A DNA stretch of 5,747 nt from an uncultured Clostridium sp. (GCA_900540255.1 UQFE01000065.1:1-5747); one strand, 5' to 3'. Counted from the first letter of the stretch, positions 1 to 5,658 are shown. Program-made: numbers and translations. Notes: generated by a model not told the origin, from the letters alone.

Positions 1-81
1 TAAAAAGTCTGCAAACCATTGGTATCAGCGGGGAAAATGCTCTTAACGTGTGAAATCCGCATTTTCCGGACGCTACCCCTA
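1..81. mobile_element. Possible end of a foreign or insertion element (G+C-rich)
   Basis: By hand count 37 of these 81 bases are G or C (about 46%), against roughly a quarter in the rest of the window. The change comes at about position 81, exactly where the stop codon of the neighbouring minus-strand gene falls. A 9-bp inverted repeat (32-40 with 59-67, GGAAAATGC/GCATTTTCC) lies inside. I see no transposase, and the stretch is cut by the window edge. The element reading is an inference from composition and the abrupt border; the family is unknown. Confidence 0.3.
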
Positions 82-525
82 CTTGATTTTTTTAACAGAG
101 GCTTTTCTATAAACTATATACGAAAACAAAATAAATATAGGAATTATAATAATTGCTAACTTAAACATTTTTATTTTATACATAACTGTAAATATATCAC
201 TAAACGGCATTAAAATCATATGTATCAATATCAATATCCAATTATACCATACTGGATCTAATGTACTTTGATTATAATATGATATAAGATAATTATTCTC
301 CAATATTATTATAGTCATTAATATACTAATAAAAAATATAAATAATCTAATACTCTTTTTATCTATATTAAATATTTTAAAACTAACTATCAATGTAACT
401 ATATTAATAATTAAGCTAATTATAGCATCATTTAGTAAAAATACTCTTTCATTAAATATTCTTATTGAAATAATATTTATTACCACTAAAAAAAAATATA
501 TATATATAATTTTATATTTTTTCAT
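79..525 (-). CDS. Hypothetical multi-spanning membrane protein, possibly truncated at its 3' end
   Basis: I do not recognise this 148-residue protein. It is very hydrophobic, with about five predicted membrane helices near residues 5-24, 31-51, 59-77, 92-112 and 121-140, short polar loops and a basic tail ending VKKIK. A GTG four codons upstream (537) keeps the frame open, but the ATG at 523-525 is preferred because GAGGT lies five bases before it. The GTG would itself overlap that ribosome binding site. A minus-strand TATAAT at 570-575 could drive it, with no clear -35. The stop codon TAG falls exactly at the border with the G+C-rich stretch 1-81, so the native C-terminus may have been replaced and the stop supplied by the incoming DNA. 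The gene lies downstream of the YcxB-like gene with a 76-bp gap. It could be a small immunity or transport protein, but nothing in the sequence shows this. Confidence 0.6.
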   Translation of the reverse strand: MKKYKIIYIYFFLVVINIISIRIFNERVFLLNDAIISLIINIVTLIVSFKIFNIDKKSIRLFIFFISILMTIIILENNYLISYYNQSTLDPVWYNWILILIHMILMPFSDIFTVMYKIKMFKLAIIIIPIFILFSYIVYRKASVKKIK

Positions 526-601
526 TTTATACCTCACAGAAACAAATTATTTTAATTGTAATAAAATAAATTATACATTATTCATATAAATTTTTTCATT
601 T

Positions 602-1114
602 TTATTTTTTTGAAAGTAATTCTATAAATTCTTTTTTAGCTTCTTCATTTTCAAACGTACTAATTGGAATAATTGGAGTATATATTAAAGAGTTATTATC
701 ATTTCTTAATATATATATAGAATCTTCAAATTCTAAAATATTTTTTATATTATCAAATAAAAATTTATCTACGTGATTATTAGAGAATTTATAGATTATT
801 TCATGTTTACATACTTCTAATTCTTTTTCTGGTAGAACCTTATATGATAATATTAATCTTTTAATTATTTTTTTTGAAATTGAAAAGTATATCTCAGGAA
901 AATATAAAAAGAATATAGCAGGAATTAAAGTTTCAAGTGAAACTAATATTATTTGTATATTTGTTATTTTATGATTAAACCAAAAAAAACAACCTATTAA
1001 AAAAATTATTAAAAAAATTATTGGAAATATTTTTTTTAATATTTTAAGTTTCAATTTTTCTAATTTTAAGTAATTAGTATATTGATCAATAGTATTAGTA
1101 TAAATGAATTTCAT
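602..1114 (-). CDS. YcxB-like membrane protein
   Basis: The 170-residue protein has a short basic N-terminus and two hydrophobic segments (about 28-47 and 51-75). A soluble C-terminal domain of about 90 residues follows, ending in an I-P-I-S-x-F segment (149-154) and a charged terminal helix (EEAKKEFIELLSKK). That arrangement is typical of the YcxB-like family (PF14317 by recollection): two helices, a cytoplasmic beta-rich domain and a final IPK/IPxxxF-type motif. No biochemical role is established for the family that I know of. The ATG at 1112-1114 has GGAGAAG seven bases upstream. Its leader carries the perfect palindrome at 1129-1167, which has a TATAAT on each strand. Such proteins often sit beside bacteriocin or accessory genes, so an immunity role is conceivable but unsupported. 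Confidence 0.75.
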   Translation of the reverse strand: MKFIYTNTIDQYTNYLKLEKLKLKILKKIFPIIFLIIFLIGCFFWFNHKITNIQIILVSLETLIPAIFFLYFPEIYFSISKKIIKRLILSYKVLPEKELEVCKHEIIYKFSNNHVDKFLFDNIKNILEFEDSIYILRNDNNSLIYTPIIPISTFENEEAKKEFIELLSKK

Positions 1115-1128
1115 AATTCTTCTCCTAT

Positions 1129-1167
1129 TTATGGTATAATTTAATAATATATTAAATTATACCATAA
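1129..1167. repeat. Perfect 17-bp palindrome between divergent genes, possible operator or promoter pair
   Basis: The arms 1129-1145 and 1151-1167 are exact reverse complements with a five-base loop (AATAT). Each arm holds a TATAAT: 1135-1140 on the plus strand and 1156-1161 on the minus strand, placed so that transcription could start outward toward 1218 and toward 1114. A run of seven T (1168-1174) follows on the plus strand, so a terminator shape is also present, but no upstream plus-strand gene needs one. I favour a divergent promoter or operator over a terminator, with modest confidence. No convincing -35 boxes are visible. Confidence 0.5.
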
Positions 1168-1217
1168 TTTTTTTAAATTATAAAATTAATCTTTATTTAG
1201 TTTAAGGAGTTGTATAT

Positions 1218-1331
1218 ATGAAAAAATTTTTAACTTTGTTAATACAAATAATAATATTCTTAATAATGCTTTTTATTATTATAGCTTGGATTTATTTATT
1301 TTATTATTTGAATAAAGTAACATCTAAATGA
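1218..1331 (+). CDS. Small single-span membrane peptide
   Basis: This 37-residue frame begins with ATG at 1218, eight bases after a strong AAGGAG (1204-1209), and stops with TGA at 1329-1331. The peptide has a basic start (MKK), a nearly unbroken hydrophobic stretch from about residue 4 to 31 with aromatic residues toward the outer end, and a polar tail (NKVTSK). That fits one membrane helix. It is not a typical signal peptide, because no mature domain follows. The gene is convergent with the amidase gene (stop at 1341) with only nine bases between them and no evident terminator. Possible roles are a type I toxin-like peptide, a regulator of a membrane partner, or an immunity peptide; none is shown. 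The ribosome binding site and spacing are the main reasons for calling it. Confidence 0.5.
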   Translation: MKKFLTLLIQIIIFLIMLFIIIAWIYLFYYLNKVTSK

Positions 1332-1340
1332 TATAGAGAT

Positions 1341-3497
1341 CTAAGAAAAAACTTTACTGTAAAATTGTGTTATCAAATTGATAATAAATGTTGCTGCGGT
1401 ACCAATAACTGGACCAGCTTTGATAATTCCATAAGCGATAGGTAAACTTGCAACTAAAGTAACTGCAGTGGCTATCATAATAGAAGTCATAATAATATTA
1501 TTTTCTACATTGTCATTAGTTTCTGGATTCTTTTTATAAAGAGGGACTGTTATTTGAGTTTTAAGTCCATTTCCTGAAGGCGTTGGTAAATAATCTGGTT
1601 TTATTTTAATTATAAGTCTTTGATAAATTTTTGAACCTAACTTTATAGTTGTTCCTTTATAACTGAGCTCAGTATTAGCCGGAAGGTAAGCTTCCAGTTT
1701 AATTTCAATTTCACCAAGATTAGTTACACTAATAGAATAAGTCATGGTATTACCAATTTTTTTGATAGCGGTTAGTTTCTCTATTGATTCTGCAAGGGTA
1801 TCTTTATCAATATTATGTGTAATATTAACTGTTGATAAATCTTTAATAATGTTACTTGAAATAGTGTTTGGAGATAGTGCTAGGTTTATAATACCATTTG
1901 ATGTTGAACCTGATAAACTTTGGTTAATTCCTAATTCACCTTTTAAGTAGATAGCAGGATACAGTGATACTCTTATCTCTTGGGTTGGGTTCTTGAGATC
2001 CATAAAAGTTAAGGTACTATTTTCAAATAGTCCAATATTTCCAGCTACCTTTAATATATCTTCTATCGAACCATTTGTTTCAAAAAGATACATCCAAGTA
2101 GTAGGACCAACAATACCATCAGCTGTAATAGCAAATTTATTTTGGAATTTAATTACTGCATTTTTAGTATCATTACCATAGTAACCATCAGCAGTACCAC
2201 AATTGAAGCCTAAAGAATTTAGCTTGTTTTGAACAGCTTTAATATCTTCACCATACATCAAAGGAGATGTAACTTTTAAATTTCTACTGTATTCAGCACT
2301 AGTATTTCCATTAGAAGATCCACCTGTAGAACTATCTATAGAAGTATTAGCAATTTGATTTGCTATTACAGAAGCAAAATCATTTTCTCTAGTTTTTAAT
2401 TTACTAGCATCATTTGCATTATTAATGAATGCAGTTTCTATAAGAATAGCAGGCATATTAGATAATCTTAAAACTGCAAAATTTGCTTCTTTATGTCCTC
2501 TGTTAGTAAGACCTAATTTACTTGCTAATGCTGATGCCATATTTTTTGACAATGATTTTGTTGAAGTATTAGCAGTTGGATAAGTATAACATTCAGTTCC
2601 ATTAGCTGAAGAGCTAGTAGCTGAGTTACAGTGTATAGATACAAAAAGATCAGCATCCCAAGCATTAGCTTGTGCAGCTCTATCTGATAATGATACATAT
2701 TGGTCTGTAGATCTGCTAAGTTCAACCTCAAAACCTTTTGAAATTAAAATGTTTCTAACTTTTTTAGATATTGATAACACAACTTCTTTTTCATATAATC
2801 CATTTCCAGATGCACCAGGATCAGTTCCACCGTGACCAGGATCAATAAATACTTTTCTTATATTACTTGTTACTCCATTTCCTCCAGAACTAGAAGTATT
2901 AAATAAAGTATTCCAAGTATTAGGCCCTACCTCACCGTCAATATCAAGTCCTCTTGCAGTTTGAAAGTTAATAACTGCAGTTCTAGTACCTTCACCATAA
3001 TAACCATCAGCAGTACCAGCATTATAACCTAAAGAATTTAGTTTATTTTGAACAGCTTTAATATCTTCACCATACATTAAAGGCGAAGTAACTTTTAATA
3101 TTCTACTATAGCTATTCCCACCAGAGATAGTATCAAATAAAATATCCCAAGTAGCAGGGCCAACTTGTCCATCAGCAGTTAATCCATTTTTATTTTGGAA
3201 TGAAATAACACCATTATAAGTAGCAGTACCGGCTATACCATCAGCAGTACCAACATTAAATCCTTTATTGTTTAGTTGATATTGAATTGAGGTAATTTCA
3301 TCTTTTAATCTATTCCAAGTATAATCACCTACAATTCCATCACTAACTAATCCATATTTTGATTGAAATTTCTTTACAGAAGTAAGTGTACCGTCACCAA
3401 ATTTACCATCAAATCCATTTGGTGAACAACATAAAATGTGTAATCCATATTGAAGATATTTAACATTATCTCCTATATCGCCTAATTGTAATAACAT
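1341..3497 (-). CDS. Bacteriocin-like N-acetylmuramoyl-L-alanine amidase with four peptidoglycan-binding domains and a hydrophobic C-terminus
   Basis: The 718-residue protein should bind and cut peptidoglycan between MurNAc and L-alanine. Peptidoglycan-binding-1 repeats lie at about 4-64, 69-121, 132-199 and 405-472, each ending in a D-G-x-V-G-x-x-T-W signature. Between repeats three and four sits an Amidase_3 domain (about 214-387) with DPGHGG (His222), E236 in YEKE, His289 in SIHCN and catalytic Glu354 in LIETAF, so the zinc site looks complete. Residues 480-660 are beta-rich and unrecognised. Residues about 667-715 form two hydrophobic, glycine-containing helices. No signal peptide is present; the ATG at 3495-3497 follows AGGAGGC by six bases. 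I infer release through the nearby UviB-like holin. Layout and context recall the BCN5 bacteriocin of pIP404, but an autolysin or endolysin is possible. A UviA-type promoter lies at 3549-3576. Enzyme class is confident; bacteriocin role is inference. Confidence 0.88.
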   Translation of the reverse strand: MLLQLGDIGDNVKYLQYGLHILCCSPNGFDGKFGDGTLTSVKKFQSKYGLVSDGIVGDYTWNRLKDEITSIQYQLNNKGFNVGTADGIAGTATYNGVISFQNKNGLTADGQVGPATWDILFDTISGGNSYSRILKVTSPLMYGEDIKAVQNKLNSLGYNAGTADGYYGEGTRTAVINFQTARGLDIDGEVGPNTWNTLFNTSSSGGNGVTSNIRKVFIDPGHGGTDPGASGNGLYEKEVVLSISKKVRNILISKGFEVELSRSTDQYVSLSDRAAQANAWDADLFVSIHCNSATSSSANGTECYTYPTANTSTKSLSKNMASALASKLGLTNRGHKEANFAVLRLSNMPAILIETAFINNANDASKLKTRENDFASVIANQIANTSIDSSTGGSSNGNTSAEYSRNLKVTSPLMYGEDIKAVQNKLNSLGFNCGTADGYYGNDTKNAVIKFQNKFAITADGIVGPTTWMYLFETNGSIEDILKVAGNIGLFENSTLTFMDLKNPTQEIRVSLYPAIYLKGELGINQSLSGSTSNGIINLALSPNTISSNIIKDLSTVNITHNIDKDTLAESIEKLTAIKKIGNTMTYSISVTNLGEIEIKLEAYLPANTELSYKGTTIKLGSKIYQRLIIKIKPDYLPTPSGNGLKTQITVPLYKKNPETNDNVENNIIMTSIMIATAVTLVASLPIAYGIIKAGPVIGTAATFIINLITQFYSKVFS
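2175..2288 (-). repeat. Direct repeat copy 2 (encodes part of fourth peptidoglycan-binding domain)
   Basis: This 114-bp stretch matches 2994-3107 at about 101 of 114 bases by hand alignment, including a 32-base exact run. It encodes residues about 404-441 of the amidase. The two copies are 819 bp apart, a multiple of three, and bracket the whole catalytic domain. Confidence 0.85.
2994..3107 (-). repeat. Direct repeat copy 1 (encodes part of third peptidoglycan-binding domain)
   Basis: Partner of 2175-2288, same orientation, encoding residues about 131-168. The similarity at the DNA level is much higher than between the other peptidoglycan-binding repeats of the same protein, which suggests a recent duplication or gene conversion. 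Confidence 0.85.
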
Positions 3498-3548
3498 AAT
3501 TAAGCCTCCTTTTTATTTTAATAATTATTTTTTGACTAGTCATTAATT

Positions 3549-3576
3549 AGAAAGAGAGATTTTTAATATTTGTAAA
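3549..3576 (-). promoter_or_regulatory. UviA/TcdR-type promoter of the amidase gene
   Basis: On the minus strand TTTACA (3571-3576) is followed by exactly 16 bases and CTTTCT (3549-3554). This matches the form I recall for promoters of the TcdR/BotR/TetR/UviA sigma factors: a conserved TTTACA and a pyrimidine-rich -10. A start near 3542 would give a leader of about 45 bases carrying the AGGAGGC of the amidase gene. The spacing recurs in three other promoters of this window. Confidence 0.7.
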
Positions 3577-3610
3577 CAGTATAAAAAATTTTTTTTTGTT
3601 TAATTAGTTA

Positions 3611-3638
3611 TTTACAAATTAAGATCTTTATACTTCTT
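3611..3638 (+). promoter_or_regulatory. UviA/TcdR-type promoter of the Cys-rich/SH3-like gene
   Basis: TTTACA (3611-3616), 16 bases, then CTTCTT (3633-3638), pointing toward the frame at 3701. It is back-to-back with the amidase promoter; the two -35 boxes are 34 bases apart. The expected leader is about 55 bases. Confidence 0.65.
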
Positions 3639-3700
3639 ATATAGGTGTAATACAAACAAAATATTATGAAAGGCACATATTAAATTGTGAAGGTGAAAAT

Positions 3701-3976
3701 ATGGAAAAAGAAATTTTAAAAGAATCAATTACAGAGGAATTAGTAATGGATAAAGAAAATTTAGAAGAAATTATTGAAGTTGGCTGTGATTGCTGTGACG
3801 ATGGGTGTGAAGATTGCCAAAACTTCAATTATGTAAAAGATGGTTATGAACAAGAGTTTGTAGAAGATACAGAGGCACATGAATTGTTAAAAGACGTAGC
3901 TGAAGCTATGATTAAAAGATTTGGTGAAGAAAGGTTTGAAGATAAGATATTAGACAATGAAGGAAATGTAATTTAA
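3701..3976 (+). CDS. Acidic Cys-cluster protein, probably the N-terminal part of an interrupted gene
   Basis: The 91-residue product is unrecognised. It is strongly acidic and carries a cysteine cluster at residues 29-39 with the pattern C-x-C-C-x3-C-x2-C, flanked by aspartate and glutamate, which suggests a metal or disulfide site. The rest (about 50-91) looks like charged helices. The ATG at 3701 has AAGGTGA six bases upstream and lies behind a UviA-type promoter. The stop TAA (3974-3976) is followed in the same frame by 19 sense codons reading KTININFEDEEIKKAFDEE and then directly by the frame at 4034. The linker has the same acidic style as this product. I therefore think this frame and 4034-4669 were, or still are, one gene of about 322 codons. 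There are no membrane segments or signal peptide. Function is unknown; a cargo or accessory factor of the bacteriocin locus is the contextual guess. Confidence 0.7.
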   Translation: MEKEILKESITEELVMDKENLEEIIEVGCDCCDDGCEDCQNFNYVKDGYEQEFVEDTEAHELLKDVAEAMIKRFGEERFEDKILDNEGNVI

Positions 3977-4033
3977 AAGACAATAAATATAAATTTTGAA
4001 GATGAAGAAATTAAGAAAGCTTTTGATGAAGAA

Positions 4034-4669
4034 ATGGAAAATATTCTTAGTAAGGATGCAGAAGCTGCAGCTAGATATGGTGGGACAATAACTGGAGGTA
4101 ATACTTTATTAGGTAGTTATTCATTCCCACAGTTTATGCAAATACATAATACTCCTGGAACTTATACGGTTTATTCAGCACCCACAGGAGGGAGTGTTAT
4201 AGGAGCTTTATATGAAAAAGAAATTTTCTTGTGTTTAGGAGTTTCAAGTTCTTATGCAAGAAATATGAAAATTTATTTTATGACTTCAAGTGGAGCTATG
4301 TCTGAAGGTTATATAAACACAAAACAACATAGTAGAAGTGGTATAAATGCTTATGTTTCAAATACTCATTATTTAGGAATAGTTAATATATCAGGTGTTT
4401 ATAGACCATATTGGAGAATTAGCGAAAGTATGAATGTATATAATGGTAATGCAGTTCATGTTAAGACAATATATGCTAATCATTATGTAGCAGGTTCTTT
4501 AGGAGCAACGTCTGGAGCGACTAGAAAACATTGGATGAGAATTTGTGGTTGGTCTGTATCTACTACACCAATAAGTTTCCTTACAGAAGGGGATAATTTT
4601 TATATGAATACAGGTTTAGCAACTAAACCAAATTCACCATATATATATGGACAACCTGGAAGATATTAA
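4034..4669 (+). CDS. SH3-like beta-rich protein, probably the C-terminal part of an interrupted gene
   Basis: The 211-residue product begins with ATG at 4034, but only a weak GAAGAA precedes it. The same frame is open back to the TAA at 3974, so the ATG is likely an internal methionine. Residues about 40-95 (from YTVYSAP through MKIYF to EGYINT) look like a bacterial SH3-type fold, with a P-G-x-Y-x-V-Y-S start and a G-Y-I end. This resembles wall-targeting SH3 domains, though the match is by eye. The remainder is rich in Gly, Ser, Thr, Tyr and Trp and probably beta-structured, and ends YGQPGRY. There is no signal peptide or membrane helix. The location downstream of a UviA-type promoter and opposite the amidase suggests a co-released, wall-binding cargo protein. 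The role is unproven. The gene ends 33 bases before a strong hairpin terminator. Confidence 0.7.
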   Translation: MENILSKDAEAAARYGGTITGGNTLLGSYSFPQFMQIHNTPGTYTVYSAPTGGSVIGALYEKEIFLCLGVSSSYARNMKIYFMTSSGAMSEGYINTKQHSRSGINAYVSNTHYLGIVNISGVYRPYWRISESMNVYNGNAVHVKTIYANHYVAGSLGATSGATRKHWMRICGWSVSTTPISFLTEGDNFYMNTGLATKPNSPYIYGQPGRY

Positions 4670-4702
4670 TTAAAACGTAGTATAAGTTTTAGAAAAGGTT
4701 TT

Positions 4703-4767
4703 AAAATAATATTAATAAGAGAAGGAGGAGTCAAATTGATTCCTCCTTCTCTTATTAATATTATTTT
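4703..4767. terminator. Bidirectional rho-independent terminator with a 27-bp perfect stem
   Basis: Arms 4703-4729 and 4741-4767 are exact complements, and part of the 11-base centre can pair further (G-T, T-A, C-G). The plus-strand arm ends in a T-rich run (4764-4768). The A-rich outer part of the left arm gives U residues on the minus strand. It lies between the convergent SH3-like gene and the holin gene, and the holin stop codon (4767-4769) touches its outer base pair. Confidence 0.88.
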
Positions 4768-4958
4768 TACATAACCATTTTTTTTATGTCTTCTAAGTCA
4801 GTTTTTATTGTTGGAAGAGCATCATTAAGTTGCTCTATTATTTTTTGATAATTTTCTTCTCTAATTTGATTTTGTTTTAGAACGTATAGTAGAAGATATC
4901 CAAATAATAAAGCAAAAGTTCCTTGGGTTGTTAAAAAATTAAATAGATCAGTATCCAT
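4767..4958 (-). CDS. uviB: UviB/BhlA-family holin-like protein
   Basis: The 63-residue protein begins with a short polar N-terminus followed by [17 protein letters not shown], one membrane helix at about 9-28, and then a charged amphipathic tail (29-63) with alternating Lys/Glu and a D-L-E-D-I-K-K ending. This is the architecture of the BhlA/UviB family; UviB of plasmid pIP404 is about the same length (64 residues by recollection). Family members are thought to permeabilise the membrane and let leaderless bacteriocins or lysins out. The ATG (4956-4958) follows GGAGGTG by six bases. A UviA-type promoter at 4982-5009 gives a leader of about 17 bases. The gene diverges from the sigma factor gene and converges on the SH3-like gene. 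The likely job is release of the leaderless amidase and perhaps the SH3-like product. Family assignment is strong; the transport role is inferred. Confidence 0.88.
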   Translation of the reverse strand: MDTDLFNFLTTQGTFALLFGYLLLYVLKQNQIREENYQKIIEQLNDALPTIKTDLEDIKKMVM

Positions 4959-4981
4959 TTAGTTCACCTCCTTCATAATAT

Positions 4982-5009
4982 ATAAAGTAAATAATATGAC
5001 TAAAGTAAA
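4982..5009 (-). promoter_or_regulatory. UviA/TcdR-type promoter of the holin gene
   Basis: On the minus strand TTTACT (5004-5009), 16 bases, then CTTTAT (4982-4987). One base differs from TTTACA in the -35. The start would fall near 4975, leaving a very short leader that just contains the GGAGGTG site. Confidence 0.6.
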
Positions 5010-5136
5010 CATTCTAAAGAATTTGGTTAAGCAAATAAACTATCTAATCGTAATAAAAACATATTTAAGTGAACTTTTTAACTGCATTTAGTAGCTTTCG
5101 TACATTAAAAATAAAAAATAATTAATAAGCTAAAAA

Positions 5137-5168
5137 AATGTATAAATTGATAAAAGAATGTATAAATT
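5137..5168 (+). repeat. Two direct repeats of AATGTATAAATT with 20-bp period
   Basis: Copies at 5137-5148 and 5157-5168 are identical and spaced 20 bp, about two helical turns, just upstream of the sigma factor promoter. This could be a regulator binding site or chance in AT-rich DNA. The rest of 4975-5185 holds the holin promoter and no gene that I can support. Confidence 0.4.
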
Positions 5169-5185
5169 TGTAGAAAAATTCTATA

Positions 5186-5213
5186 TTTACTATTATATAA
5201 TTCCTTTCTTTTT
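5186..5213 (+). promoter_or_regulatory. UviA/TcdR-type promoter of the sigma factor gene (autoregulation)
   Basis: TTTACT (5186-5191), 16 bases, then CTTTTT (5208-5213). The start would fall near 5220, so the transcript would begin almost at AGGAGGGG (5221-5228), the ribosome binding site. A TATAAT at 5196-5201 overlaps and might give basal transcription by the housekeeping sigma factor. The box suggests that the sigma factor activated its own gene, as known for TcdR. Confidence 0.62.
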
Positions 5214-5233
5214 AAAAAATAGGAGGGGAATTA

Positions 5234-5658
5234 ATGAATAAAGAATTGATTTTTAAAATTATAGATGTAAAAAAATATAATAAAGATGAAAGTATATTAG
5301 ATATATTAGCTATTTTTGATAACATAATAAATAAATATTCAAGAAAATTAAATGGGGAAGATACTAAGCAAGATTTATATGTTTTTTTAATAAAACTTAT
5401 AAAAAATATAGATGAATTATCAATTGTTAATTATGAAGATAAACAAGTATTATCTTATTTTTCTAAAGCATTAAAAAATGAGTACATAAGATTATCAAAA
5501 AAAATGATAGAAGAAAAAATAATGAGGATTATAATTATGAAGAGATAGTATGGGGGTATGATTTTATAGAAAGTAATATTGAAGTTTTAGATTCTATTAA
5601 TAATCTAAATAACTATGAGAAAAATATAATAAAGATGGTTGTTGTATTTTATACTTAA
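5234..5658 (+). pseudogene. uviA: Broken UviA-like (TcdR/BotR group) RNA polymerase sigma factor
   Basis: The first frame (5234-5548) gives 104 residues. Residues about 20-60 carry the group's sigma region-2 style: a helix with NKYSRKLNGEDTKQDLYVFL followed by LIKLIKNI, then a YFSKALKNEYIRLSKK helix. After an A8 run (5497-5504) the sense switches to the other frame, which continues with family-like sequence (NDRRKNNEDYNYEE, then SNIEVLDSINNLNNYEKNIIKM) to a TAA at 5656-5658. One extra A would rejoin the two parts into about 141 residues. Intact members are about 180 residues by recollection, so the final 40 or so, including the region-4 helix-turn-helix for the -35 box, are missing. The ATG at 5234 follows AGGAGGGG by five bases. 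As read, the product could not recognise promoters. A sequencing error or transcriptional slippage at A8 could explain the frameshift but not the lost end. Confidence 0.82.

Noticed and set aside
538..601. Terminator between the two left membrane genes
   Set aside because: Only an imperfect AT-only inverted repeat without a clear T-run is present, so it cannot be told from background.
1744..2181. Two plus-strand open frames of 62-68 codons inside the amidase gene
   Set aside because: They lie antisense to strongly recognisable peptidoglycan-binding and tail coding sequence, and the products look like antisense translation with no family resemblance.
2525..2731. Minus-strand 68-codon frame within the amidase domain
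   Set aside because: It is an out-of-frame shadow of the amidase catalytic region, which carries all the expected zinc and catalytic residues in the main frame.
5071..5082. LexA (SOS) box upstream of the sigma factor gene, expected because pIP404 uviA is UV-inducible
   Set aside because: The best candidate is GAAC-TTTT-TAAC, which fails the second half-site (GTTC/GTTT). I see no good box, so UV control is not supported.
5138..5173. Short ATG frame of 11 codons across the 20-bp repeats
   Set aside because: It has no ribosome binding site and only reflects the direct repeat.
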